This document shows positions 8,642-14,987 of a stretch of 19,622 nt of DNA, one piece after another. The translations under genes were made by a program, and so were the position numbers. How positions within the stretch are numbered: position 1 is the first letter of the stretch; each line of letters begins with the position of its first letter. Source of the DNA: Oscillospiraceae bacterium (GTDB lineage: Bacteria; Bacillota; Clostridia; Oscillospirales; Ruminococcaceae); assembly GCA_016303235.1 (NCBI GenBank), contig JAEDMB010000019.1, forward strand, positions 1-19,622, given 5' to 3'. The notes beneath the pieces are model-generated. The model was not told where the DNA came from, searched no databases, and saw only the letters and a program-made list of their open reading frames with translations.

Positions 8642-10948
8642 ATGATAATGTGCAGTCAGTGCAAAAAGCGTCCGGCAGTGGTGTTTTTAACATCTATGCA
8701 GGGCAGTGAAAGAAAAAATGAAAATCTTTGCATGGTTTGTGCAAAGGAAAGAAACATTCCTCAGGTTGCCGAATATATGGATAAACTCGGCATCACTGAC
8801 GAAGAAATTGAAAATATGTCAAATCAGATGATGGAACTTCTTGACGGTGACAGCTTTGAAATGGGAGGGTCAAATACAATGCCCCCTAATTTCATTCAGA
8901 ATATTTTAAGCGATAATCCTTTTATTAATCCCGATTCACAGAAAGATAAAAAATCAGAGAAAAAGGATTCCGATGAAAAAAATAAAAAGAACGGATTTTT
9001 CGGATTCGGTTCAAAGGATAAGCCGAAATCAAAAAAAGAACTGAAATTTCTCGGAAATTACTGCACTAACCTTTCTCAGAAAGCTGAAGACGGAAAGATT
9101 GACAATATTATCGGCAGAGATAAGGAAATTTCAAGAGTTATTCAGATTCTTTCAAGAAGAACTAAAAACAATCCTTGCCTTATCGGTGAACCGGGTGTCG
9201 GTAAAACTGCTATTGCAGAGGGTATCGCACAGAGAATATGTTCCGGAGATGTTCCGTTGAATATTGCTGATAAAAAAGTATATCTTCTTGACCTTACGGC
9301 TCTTATTGCCGGAACACAGTTCAGAGGACAGTTTGAAAGCCGTGTGAAAGGTCTTGTTGAAGAAGTCAAGCATGAGGGAAATATTATACTGTTTATCGAT
9401 GAAGTTCATAATCTTGTCGGTGCAGGCGATTCGGAAGGCTCTATGAATGCTGCGAATATTCTCAAGCCGGCTCTTTCAAGAGGTGAAATTCAGGTTATCG
9501 GTGCAACTACTTTCGGCGAGTACAGAAAATATATTGAAAAGGATTCTGCTCTTGAAAGACGTTTCCAGCCTGTTACTGTAAACGAACCAAATATTGAAGA
9601 TACTGTTGAGGTTCTTCTCGGAATTAAAAAATATTATGAGAATTATCACAAGGTTAAAATTTCGGATTATCTTATAAGAAAATGTGCTGTTCTTTCAGAA
9701 AGATATATTAATGACAGATTTCTCCCCGACAAGGCGATTGACCTCCTTGATGAATCATGTGCAAGAGTATGCATAAGAACTCCTGAAATCGCACAGCATA
9801 CAAAACTTCTTGAAGAAATTGAAAATATTAAAAAACAGGCTGATACTATCGAAACAAGTGCAGAGCCGGACTATGAAAAGCTTGCTGAACTTAAAGGCGA
9901 ATTAATCAGAAAAAATGAAGAAGAAAAGATTCTTGCCGAAAAAACAAAAGATGTTCAGGTTACAGAGGAAGATATTTCAAAGGTTATCGAGATGTGGACG
10001 GGTATTCCTGCAAGCAAGGTGGCTGAATCCGAATATGAAAAAGTATCAAAGCTTGAAGATGCACTCAAATCAAAGGTAATCGGTCAGGACGAAGCTATTA
10101 CGGCTCTTGTAAAGGCAATAAAGAGAACCAAAGTACAGCTCAATAAGAGACGCAGACCTGCATCATTTATTTTCGTAGGCCCTACTGGTGTAGGAAAAAC
10201 CGAACTTGTAAAAGTTCTTGCAGAAGAAATGTTTGATTCCGTTGAACCTCTTATAAGGCTTGATATGACCGAATATATGGAAAAACAGTCGGTTGCAAGA
10301 ATGATTGGTTCGCCTCCCGGATATGTTGGATATGATGAGGCTGGTCAGCTTACCGAAAAGGTAAGACGCAGACCTTATTCTGTAATCCTGTTTGATGAAA
10401 TTGAAAAGGCTCACCCTGATGTCATGAATATACTTATGCAGATTCTTGACGAGGGAAAAGTAAATGACGCTCACGGCAGAAGTATCAATTTTGAAAATAC
10501 TATCATCTGCATGACTTCAAATGCGGGTTCAAATGATAAGACAATAGGCGTAGGCTTTAACAAGACTCAGACCGATATAACAAAGGAAAAGACTATGAAG
10601 GCTCTTAAAGAGTTCCTCCGCCCCGAATTTATCAGCCGTATCGATGAAATTATTACATTCAGACAGCTTTCAAAAGATGATTTCTCTGAAATTGCCGGTC
10701 TTATGCTTTCAGAAATGAAATCTCCCCTTGCTGAAAAGAATATAACTCTTGAATATGATGACAAGGCTCTTAAAGCTATTGCTGAAAAGTCATTCGGAAA
10801 GAGCTATAATGCACGTGATATAAGACGTGTTATCCGTCAGGAAGTTGAGGACGCTGTTGCTCAGATTATTATAGACAAATCTCCCGATGTTCACAGTATT
10901 TCCGTAACTGCTGACGAACAGAATAATATAATTGTTTCAAATTCATAA
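8642..10948 (+). CDS. ClpE-like AAA+ unfoldase with N-terminal zinc finger
   Basis: This is a 768-residue Clp/Hsp100 ATPase that should unfold proteins for ClpP or act as a chaperone. The N-terminus has a zinc finger of two CxxC pairs (Cys4/Cys7 and Cys30/Cys33), as in ClpE and McsA, then a charged Lys/Glu/Asp-rich linker (about 95-130) instead of a full ClpC double N-domain. AAA module 1 has Walker A GEPGVGKT (182-189) and Walker B IDE (Asp253, Glu254). A coiled-coil middle region (about 385-440) follows. Module 2 has Walker A GPTGVGKT (513-520) and Walker B FDE (Asp585, Glu586). Val637-Gly638-Phe639 sits where the ClpP-docking tripeptide is found in ClpC/ClpE, so ClpP partnership is likely. 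ATG at 8642 follows GGAGG (8627-8631). It is 42 bases after the CvpA-like gene and ends the cluster. No CtsR or CIRCE box is visible upstream. Confidence 0.9.
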   Translation: MIMCSQCKKRPAVVFLTSMQGSERKNENLCMVCAKERNIPQVAEYMDKLGITDEEIENMSNQMMELLDGDSFEMGGSNTMPPNFIQNILSDNPFINPDSQKDKKSEKKDSDEKNKKNGFFGFGSKDKPKSKKELKFLGNYCTNLSQKAEDGKIDNIIGRDKEISRVIQILSRRTKNNPCLIGEPGVGKTAIAEGIAQRICSGDVPLNIADKKVYLLDLTALIAGTQFRGQFESRVKGLVEEVKHEGNIILFIDEVHNLVGAGDSEGSMNAANILKPALSRGEIQVIGATTFGEYRKYIEKDSALERRFQPVTVNEPNIEDTVEVLLGIKKYYENYHKVKISDYLIRKCAVLSERYINDRFLPDKAIDLLDESCARVCIRTPEIAQHTKLLEEIENIKKQADTIETSAEPDYEKLAELKGELIRKNEEEKILAEKTKDVQVTEEDISKVIEMWTGIPASKVAESEYEKVSKLEDALKSKVIGQDEAITALVKAIKRTKVQLNKRRRPASFIFVGPTGVGKTELVKVLAEEMFDSVEPLIRLDMTEYMEKQSVARMIGSPPGYVGYDEAGQLTEKVRRRPYSVILFDEIEKAHPDVMNILMQILDEGKVNDAHGRSINFENTIICMTSNAGSNDKTIGVGFNKTQTDITKEKTMKALKEFLRPEFISRIDEIITFRQLSKDDFSEIAGLMLSEMKSPLAEKNITLEYDDKALKAIAEKSFGKSYNARDIRRVIRQEVEDAVAQIIIDKSPDVHSISVTADEQNNIIVSNS

Positions 10949-10952
10949 TTAT

Positions 10953-10987
10953 AAATCCCTCTCTTTTTCAAGGAGAGGGATTTTTTT
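10953..10987 (+). terminator. Intrinsic terminator after clpE-like gene
   Basis: AATCCCTCTC (10954-10963) pairs with GAGAGGGATT (10973-10982), a perfect 10-base stem with a 9-base loop, followed by a T-run to 10987. It closes the large upstream cluster. Confidence 0.93.
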
Positions 10988-11013
10988 GTTAAATAAAAAA
11001 TATTTTTGTAAAA

Positions 11014-11078
11014 TTGCAAAGTACGCTTGACAAATTCTGCAAAGTCTGCTATACTAAAATTGCAAAGTTAACTTGGCA
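11014..11078 (+). repeat. Three 23-base-phased operator-like direct repeats
   Basis: TGCAAAGT occurs at 11015, 11038 and 11061, exactly 23 bases apart. The three copies continue as GCAAAGTACGCTTG, GCAAAGTCTGCTAT and GCAAAGTTAACTTG, so the shared unit is AAGTnnnCTt. The third copy contains the perfect palindrome AAGTTAACTT (11065-11074). Copy 1 overlaps the -35 box, copy 2 runs into the -10 box and copy 3 covers the expected transcription start. This is the arrangement expected for cooperative repression by the small regulator encoded immediately downstream. Confidence 0.7.
11027..11055 (+). promoter_or_regulatory. Sigma-A promoter of exporter operon
   Basis: TTGACA (11027-11032) and TATACT (11050-11055) are separated by 17 bases, with an A/T-rich stretch upstream. 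Transcription should start near 11062, about 37 bases before the regulator start codon. Confidence 0.9.
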
Positions 11079-11098
11079 TATTAAGGGGCTGATTCCTT

Positions 11099-11305
11099 TT
11101 GAAAACTAAAATAAGAGAACTCCGCAAACAGCATAAATTATCTCAGGAAGAACTCGCACTTGCAGTAGGTACTACACGGCAGACTATTACTTCAATTGAA
11201 GTCGGAAAATATACGGCATCTCTCGTGCTTGCCTATAAGATTTCCCACTATTTCGGACTTACTATTGAGGAAGTCTTTGATTTTTCGGATATAGAGGAGT
11301 TTTAA
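11099..11305 (+). CDS. Cro/C1-type HTH regulator, YozG-like
   Basis: This 68-residue protein is essentially a single helix-turn-helix domain: MKTKIRELRKQHKLSQEELA, then VGTTRQTITSIEVGKYTASL with the recognition helix, then AYKISHYFGLTIEEVFDF. It has no effector or dimerisation domain, as in the small YozG-type regulators that usually travel with a membrane protein and an ABC exporter. Start is TTG at 11099, with AAGGGG (11083-11088) 10 bases upstream; no other in-frame start is near. It ends three bases before the next gene. The phased operator copies over its own promoter suggest autoregulation and control of the three genes that follow. The inducing signal is unknown. Confidence 0.88.
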   Translation: MKTKIRELRKQHKLSQEELALAVGTTRQTITSIEVGKYTASLVLAYKISHYFGLTIEEVFDFSDIEEF

Positions 11306-11308
11306 TTT

Positions 11309-11779
11309 ATGAATGATTATAAAAATAAAATTATTGTAAGAATGGTTTATTCCTGTGCTATAGTTTTTATATTTTTAATTGTAATGTTTATTTCAAATAT
11401 GGGACTTATCGAATTTCCTGCGGTTAAAACAGATTTCTTTAGAGGTTTCATAAACGGCTTATGCTTTGCGGTGGTAGCTAAATCTGTATTCAATATAGTA
11501 AATTATCTGGTAATCTTAAATGACAGTAAGAAACTGAAAGAACAGTACATAAAAGAAAACGACGAACTCAAAAAGAAAATCGTTGCCGATGTTGGTACAA
11601 ATGAATATTATTTCGTTGTAATAGGTCTTGCAGTGGGAATGATTATCGGAGGTTATGTTAATATTTATGTATTCTGGTCGTTTTATTTTGCATTGCTTTA
11701 TTACTGTCTTATAAGAGGTTTGTTATGCTTTTTATACAAAAGAAAGTATAAAAGCGATGAGGAGGATTCTGAAGAATAA
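11309..11779 (+). CDS. Four-helix membrane protein of regulator/ABC operon
   Basis: The 156-residue product has predicted membrane helices at about 10-32, 45-68, 98-116 and 118-142, with a charged loop between helices 2 and 3 reading LNDSKKLKEQYIKENDELKK. That loop pattern is familiar from small uncharacterised integral proteins encoded next to YozG-like regulators in Firmicutes, but I cannot name the family with certainty. The C-terminus is acidic (KSDEEDSEE). ATG at 11309 follows GAGGAG (11294-11299). Its location between a regulator and an ABC exporter suggests a role as sensor or accessory subunit, which is inference only. Confidence 0.75.
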   Translation: MNDYKNKIIVRMVYSCAIVFIFLIVMFISNMGLIEFPAVKTDFFRGFINGLCFAVVAKSVFNIVNYLVILNDSKKLKEQYIKENDELKKKIVADVGTNEYYFVVIGLAVGMIIGGYVNIYVFWSFYFALLYYCLIRGLLCFLYKRKYKSDEEDSEE

Positions 11780-11807
11780 AATTATTATTTTAAAGGAGAT
11801 TTACAAA

Positions 11808-12548
11808 ATGGACAATATTCTTGAAGTAAAGGGACTGACAAAACAGTATACTACTGTTCTTGCAGTCGACAATATCAGCTTTAATATTAAAGCGGGGGAG
11901 ATTTTCGCTCTCATAGGTTCAAACGGTGCGGGAAAAACTACTACTATACGAATGATTTCCACTCTTATAAAGCCTACTTCGGGAGATGCAACAGTTAACG
12001 GATTCAGCGTTACAAAACAGCCCGAAAAGGTAAGGGAATGTATTACATATCTTCCTGATGAGGCAGGAGCTTATAAAAATATGAAAGGTACTGCATATCT
12101 TAAATTTATGGCTGGACTTTTCACTGACGATTCCGCAAAAATTGATGAGTATGTCAGCAGAGCTGTTGAAATATGCGGTCTTAAGGAACGCCTTAACGAT
12201 AAAATAGGAACATACAGCAGAGGTATGATTAGAAAGCTTCTTCTTGCCCGTGCTGTTATGAATAAGCCTAAGCTTGCTATTCTTGATGAACCGACAAGCG
12301 GTCTTGATGTTCTCAATGCTATGGAAATAAGACGCATGATTAAAAAGCTTGCAAAGGAGGACGGAACAGCGTTTCTTCTTTCTTCTCACAATATGCTTGA
12401 AATTGAATTTGTTTCCGACCGTGTAGGAATAGTTGCAGGCGGTCATCTTATGACAGAAGGTGCAGTTCCCGAACTTAAAGCACGTTATAATACTTCCAAT
12501 CTTGAAGAAGTTTTTGAAAGGGTGGTGTTGAATCATGAAGTTCTTTAA
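11808..12548 (+). CDS. ABC exporter ATP-binding protein, NatA-like
   Basis: This 246-residue ABC ATPase energises the permease encoded next. Motifs are Walker A GSNGAGKTT (37-45), Walker B LAILDEP with Asp160/Glu161, SGLD D-loop and switch His194 in SSHN. The signature is YSRGM (136-140) where LSGGQ or YSKGM is usual; YS-GM variants are common in drug and bacteriocin-resistance ATPases. I chose ATG 11808, preceded by AAAGGAG (11792-11798). The upstream in-frame ATG at 11757 lies inside the previous gene and would add 17 residues. The protein ends soon after the nucleotide domain and lacks the longer C-terminal region of many DrrA/CcmA types. It overlaps the permease gene by 14 bases. Confidence 0.92.
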   Translation: MDNILEVKGLTKQYTTVLAVDNISFNIKAGEIFALIGSNGAGKTTTIRMISTLIKPTSGDATVNGFSVTKQPEKVRECITYLPDEAGAYKNMKGTAYLKFMAGLFTDDSAKIDEYVSRAVEICGLKERLNDKIGTYSRGMIRKLLLARAVMNKPKLAILDEPTSGLDVLNAMEIRRMIKKLAKEDGTAFLLSSHNMLEIEFVSDRVGIVAGGHLMTEGAVPELKARYNTSNLEEVFERVVLNHEVL

Positions 12549-13866
12549 TCTTCTCAAAAAGGAACTGACTGAACTTGTCAACAAACAGATGATTCTCGGA
12601 ATCGTTGTTATATGCGTTCTTTTCTCAATAGTCGGTCAGGTTATGCAGTCATCTCTTGACGAAATAGCAAAGAATGAATATAAAATAAATATTATGGACT
12701 GCGACAATACAAGCTTTACTCAAAGTATTTTTGATGATATGAAAGCTATGCAGGCTGATATTACTATGATTGACGTTGAAAATTCCGGAAAGGAATTTCA
12801 GCAGATTATGAGCGAAAACAATATTGACAGCCTTGTTGTAATTCCCGAAGGCTTTACAAGAGATTTGATTGAAAACGGTGATATATCGGCTCTTACTGCC
12901 GTATCGGTTATGAAATCAGCCTCCTCAATGTCTATGATATCATCGGATAACAGCAGTGCTTTGGCTCTTTTTCAGTCAATAATTTCAAATAAGCTTATGG
13001 AAAAGGGTGGATTTTCTGAACAGGATATAGCTCTTATACAACAGCCTTTTAAAATCAATGAAATTACTGTTGTATCAGACAAATCCGCTGAAATCAGCAT
13101 GAGTACTATTATACAGAATATATCCGTTCAGAATATGATTATTCCGATTATAGTATTCGTTCTTGTTATGTATACTTCGCAGATGATTATCGGTGCAATT
13201 TCCACGGAGAAAATCGACAAGACTCTTGAAACGCTTTTGTCTGCCCCCGTATCAAGAAGTTCAGTTCTTGGTGCTAAAATGTTAGCTGCCGCAATAGTAG
13301 CTCTTATAAATGCAGCAGCTTTTATGATTGGATATTATGTTTTCATAGGCGGTGCTATGACTTCTGCCATGTCAGGTGAGGAAATAGGTGCTGTTGTATC
13401 TGATACTCTTTCATATGACAAGGCTATGAATCAGCTCGGACTTCATCTCGGAATTACTGATTATCTTCTTGTCGGAGTTCAGACATTCCTTACTATTATG
13501 ATTTCTCTTTCTGTATCAATTATACTCGGTGCTATGGCTAATGATGCAAAATCTGCACAGAGCCTTATTATGCCGGTTATGATGTGTGCAATGATTCCTT
13601 ATATGATTTCTATGGTATCAGATATAAATACACTCCCGACTGTTATCAAAACTATTGTATATGCTATTCCGTTTACTCATACTTTCACTGCTATGAATAA
13701 TCTGATGTTCGGAAATGACAGGATATTTGTATTCGGTATAATTTATCAGGCTGTTGTATTTGTAATCTGTATGTTCTTCGCTATAAGAATTTTCAATTCG
13801 GATAAGATTTTTACTTCTTCACTTAATCTCGGTCAGAAATCAAGGCTCAGAAAAAAATCAAGATAA
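12535..13866 (+). CDS. ABC-2 type permease, NatB-like
   Basis: This 443-residue membrane subunit partners the preceding ATPase. It has a first helix at about 19-37, an extracytoplasmic domain of about 160 residues, then five or six helices between about 202 and 423. The cytoplasmic loop EKIDKTLETLLSAPVSRSS after the second helix is the coupling segment typical of the ABC-2/NatB family (E----TLE-LL--P-S). Substrates in this family include sodium, peptides and antibiotics; none can be assigned here. ATG at 12535 follows AAAGGGTGG (12517-12525). A terminator follows four bases after the stop. The presence of a dedicated regulator suggests an inducible detoxification or immunity exporter. Confidence 0.9.
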   Translation: MKFFNLLKKELTELVNKQMILGIVVICVLFSIVGQVMQSSLDEIAKNEYKINIMDCDNTSFTQSIFDDMKAMQADITMIDVENSGKEFQQIMSENNIDSLVVIPEGFTRDLIENGDISALTAVSVMKSASSMSMISSDNSSALALFQSIISNKLMEKGGFSEQDIALIQQPFKINEITVVSDKSAEISMSTIIQNISVQNMIIPIIVFVLVMYTSQMIIGAISTEKIDKTLETLLSAPVSRSSVLGAKMLAAAIVALINAAAFMIGYYVFIGGAMTSAMSGEEIGAVVSDTLSYDKAMNQLGLHLGITDYLLVGVQTFLTIMISLSVSIILGAMANDAKSAQSLIMPVMMCAMIPYMISMVSDINTLPTVIKTIVYAIPFTHTFTAMNNLMFGNDRIFVFGIIYQAVVFVICMFFAIRIFNSDKIFTSSLNLGQKSRLRKKSR

Positions 13867-13870
13867 TTGC

Positions 13871-13901
13871 AAAGGCGGACTTCAAAAAAGCCCGCCTTTT
13901 T
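13871..13901 (+). terminator. Terminator between convergent genes
   Basis: AAAGGCGG (13871-13878) pairs with CCGCCTTT (13892-13899), with an A-C mismatch and one more C-G pair inside, followed by a T-run. The minus-strand regulator stop codon (13900-13902) touches its edge, and the A-run at the left makes weak reverse termination plausible. Confidence 0.85.
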
Positions 13902-14133
13902 AATCTTTTAAATTGTTTTTTCTTGGATAAGGTTCTCTGACATCTGTCAGACCAGTAATATAATCTATACTGGTATTGAAAACCTGTGCTATAATAATAG
14001 CCTGTTTTAATGAAAGTTCACGAGTACCACGTTCAATTTTTGAATAGTCGCTCTGGTCAATTCCGGTTTTCATCTGCATTTGAAGCTGTGTATATCCGCT
14101 TTCAATACGGAGTTGTTTCAGCCTTTTATTCAT
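13900..14133 (-). CDS. Xre-family HTH regulator
   Basis: The 77-residue product is a single Cro/C1 helix-turn-helix domain: MNKRLKQLRIESGYTQLQMQ, then TGIDQSDYSKIERGTRELS with the recognition helix, then AQVFNTSIDYITGLTD. The NTSIDYITG run and short basic tail are typical of phage- and element-borne Xre regulators. ATG at 14133-14131 is preceded on its strand by AAGGAGG (14147-14141). It is divergent from the 107-residue protein gene. Two copies of a 17-base palindrome lie between them, one over each promoter, so it most likely represses both itself and its neighbour. Codon use is mostly like the rest of the window (five CAG against two CAA). Confidence 0.88.
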   Translation of the reverse strand: MNKRLKQLRIESGYTQLQMQMKTGIDQSDYSKIERGTRELSLKQAIIIAQVFNTSIDYITGLTDVREPYPRKNNLKD

Positions 14134-14157
14134 AAATTTTCCTCCTTAAATAGTATT

Positions 14158-14188
14158 ATTATAATTATTGCATATAAAAAATTCACAA
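14158..14188 (-). promoter_or_regulatory. Probable promoter of the Xre gene
   Basis: On the minus strand TATAAT (14163-14158) is a perfect -10 box. TTGTGA (14188-14183) is a usable -35 box at 19 bases spacing, longer than ideal. Operator copy 1 (14190-14206) lies directly upstream. The -10 is about 25 bases from the start codon. Confidence 0.5.
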
Positions 14189-14189
14189 A

Positions 14190-14206
14190 TAGGGTATTAT
14201 GACCTA
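14190..14206. promoter_or_regulatory. Operator copy 1 (Xre side)
   Basis: TAGGGTATTATGACCTA is a 17-base imperfect palindrome (outer TAGG/CCTA perfect, two inner mismatches). It matches copy 2 at outer positions and shares the preceding ACAAA. It lies at the upstream edge of the minus-strand promoter. Confidence 0.6.
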
Positions 14207-14238
14207 AAAAGAATAATTATTATTGTTTATTCTGCATA

Positions 14239-14267
14239 TTGACAAATAGGTCTGATTGACCTATAAT
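14239..14267 (+). promoter_or_regulatory. Consensus promoter of the 107-residue gene
   Basis: TTGACA (14239-14244) and TATAAT (14262-14267) are both perfect sigma-A boxes at exactly 17 bases spacing. Such a promoter would be very strong if unrepressed; operator copy 2 fills its spacer. Confidence 0.92.
14247..14263. promoter_or_regulatory. Operator copy 2 in promoter spacer
   Basis: TAGGTC (14247-14252) and GACCTA (14258-14263) form a perfect 6-base inverted repeat around TGATT. The element occupies the spacer and the first bases of the -10 box, so a bound dimer would block RNA polymerase. Its centre is 57 bases from that of copy 1. Confidence 0.75.
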
Positions 14268-14305
14268 ATAAATATAGAAATTCAGAAAATATAGGAGGAA
14301 AAAAT

Positions 14306-14629
14306 ATGACTTCATCACAAAAAAGACAATGCGAAAGCATTATTTCAAATGCTAAAATTAAAGCTGGAGCAGTAGGTTCAAATTTTAGTTTATTATCAAC
14401 AATACTTACAGATATGGTCGTTGAAATAGGCAAGGTGTTTGGCTATAATGTCAGAAATAATATTCCTTCAGATTTAAAAGTCGAAATTTTTTCTTACACA
14501 TTAGGTTCATCGGCTAACCGTCTTTTAACGAGTTGGATTCCTGGAGTAGGTAAAGTAGTTAATCATGCAAGTGCTGCTATGGTTACTGAGGAAGTTGGTT
14601 CGCATGCTATTGAATATTTTAATTCATAA
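14306..14629 (+). CDS. Small DUF697-like helical protein under Xre control
   Basis: This 107-residue protein has no signal peptide. Its pattern is ESIISNAKIKAGAVG near the N-terminus, EIGKVFGY in the middle, and SSANRLLTSWIPGVGKVVNH plus ASAAMVTEEVGSHAIEYF at the end. The 'WIPGVG--(V/I)N--(T/S)AA--TE--G--AIEYF' end resembles the C-terminal helical hairpin of DUF697-type proteins of Clostridia, which are sometimes fused to GTPase domains. Here it stands alone and the middle is shortened. The similarity is from memory and is tentative. ATG at 14306 follows TAGGAGG (14292-14298). Both Gln codons are CAA and most Leu codons are TTA, unlike the CAG/CTT-rich neighbours, a hint of transfer. Gly-rich amphipathic character would also fit a membrane-active peptide. 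Confidence 0.7.
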   Translation: MTSSQKRQCESIISNAKIKAGAVGSNFSLLSTILTDMVVEIGKVFGYNVRNNIPSDLKVEIFSYTLGSSANRLLTSWIPGVGKVVNHASAAMVTEEVGSHAIEYFNS

Positions 14630-14636
14630 AATTTAG

Positions 14637-14656
14637 GGCGGACACAGTAGTCCGCC
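14637..14656 (+). other. Hairpin after the 107-residue gene
   Basis: GGCGGAC (14637-14643) pairs perfectly with GTCCGCC (14650-14656) around a 6-base loop. No proper T-run follows, so it may protect the 3' end rather than terminate. The arm GGCGGAC is shared with the terminator at 13871. Confidence 0.6.
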
Positions 14657-14685
14657 TATATTAATATAAAGATATAATTTTAACG

Positions 14686-14714
14686 AATCGGGCAACATAA
14701 TGCCCGATTTTTTT
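14686..14714 (+). terminator. Intrinsic terminator
   Basis: AATCGGGCA (14686-14694) pairs perfectly with TGCCCGATT (14701-14709) around ACATAA, then T-run to 14714. It separates the Xre pair from the permease operon. Confidence 0.93.
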
Positions 14715-14740
14715 ATTAAGGAAAAATTAAGTTTTTTGTA

Positions 14741-14770
14741 TAGACAGATATAATAAAAATATGCTATGAT
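14741..14770 (+). promoter_or_regulatory. Weak promoter candidate
   Basis: TAGACA (14741-14746) and TATGAT (14765-14770) at 18 bases spacing form a possible promoter in the 273-base gene-free stretch before the permease operon. A hairpin CACTAT/ATAGTG (14824-14829, 14834-14839) lies between it and the better promoter at 14860 and could be a regulator site. Confidence 0.35.
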
Positions 14771-14859
14771 TGTATATAGTAACGAAAATTTATTTTGAAT
14801 GAAACAAAAACGCAGTTAAAAATCACTATAAAGATAGTGTTAATTATTTTCAGAAACTA

Positions 14860-14888
14860 TTGACTTTTTGATAATATTAGTGTATTAT
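14860..14888 (+). promoter_or_regulatory. Probable promoter of permease operon
   Basis: TTGACT (14860-14865) and TATTAT (14883-14888) are spaced 17 bases, each one base off consensus. Transcription should start near 14895, giving a leader of about 93 bases. Confidence 0.75.
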
Positions 14889-14903
14889 TGAATATAGTAC
14901 ATT

Positions 14904-14964
14904 AAGTGATTTCAAAAAAATTTTTTTGAAAATATTTCGTCTTTTTCGGGTCTGAAAATCACTT
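14904..14964 (+). promoter_or_regulatory. Structured 5' leader of permease operon
   Basis: AAGTGATTT (14904-14912) is complementary to AAATCACTT (14956-14964). Between them lie a perfect 22-base palindrome of A7T7 type (14910-14931) and a small alternative stem TTTTC/GAAAA (14943-14947, 14954-14958) that competes for the right arm. The ribosome binding site AAAGGGGG (14971-14978) begins six bases after the long stem. No known riboswitch class is recognised. Confidence 0.5.
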
Positions 14965-14987
14965 GTATATAAAGGGGGTAATTTTTT

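Noticed and set aside
11999..12216. Possible frame disruption in the exporter ATPase because of its unusual signature
   Set aside because: The frame is continuous and Walker A, Walker B and His switch are intact; YSRGM is an acceptable signature variant.
11919..12584. 221-codon open frame on the minus strand opposite the exporter ATPase
   Set aside because: It lies opposite a gene with complete ABC motifs, is rich in Phe, Ser, Cys, His and Lys with no recognisable domain, and has no ribosome binding site. It is an antisense shadow.
13868..13885. TTGCAAAGGCGGACTT resembling a fourth copy of the exporter operator
   Set aside because: The arm spacing is five instead of four bases and the sequence is explained by the terminator stem; chance similarity is more likely.
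14799..14819. Six-codon leader peptide frame (MKQKRS) before the permease operon
   Set aside because: No ribosome binding site, and it lies upstream of the better promoter at 14860.
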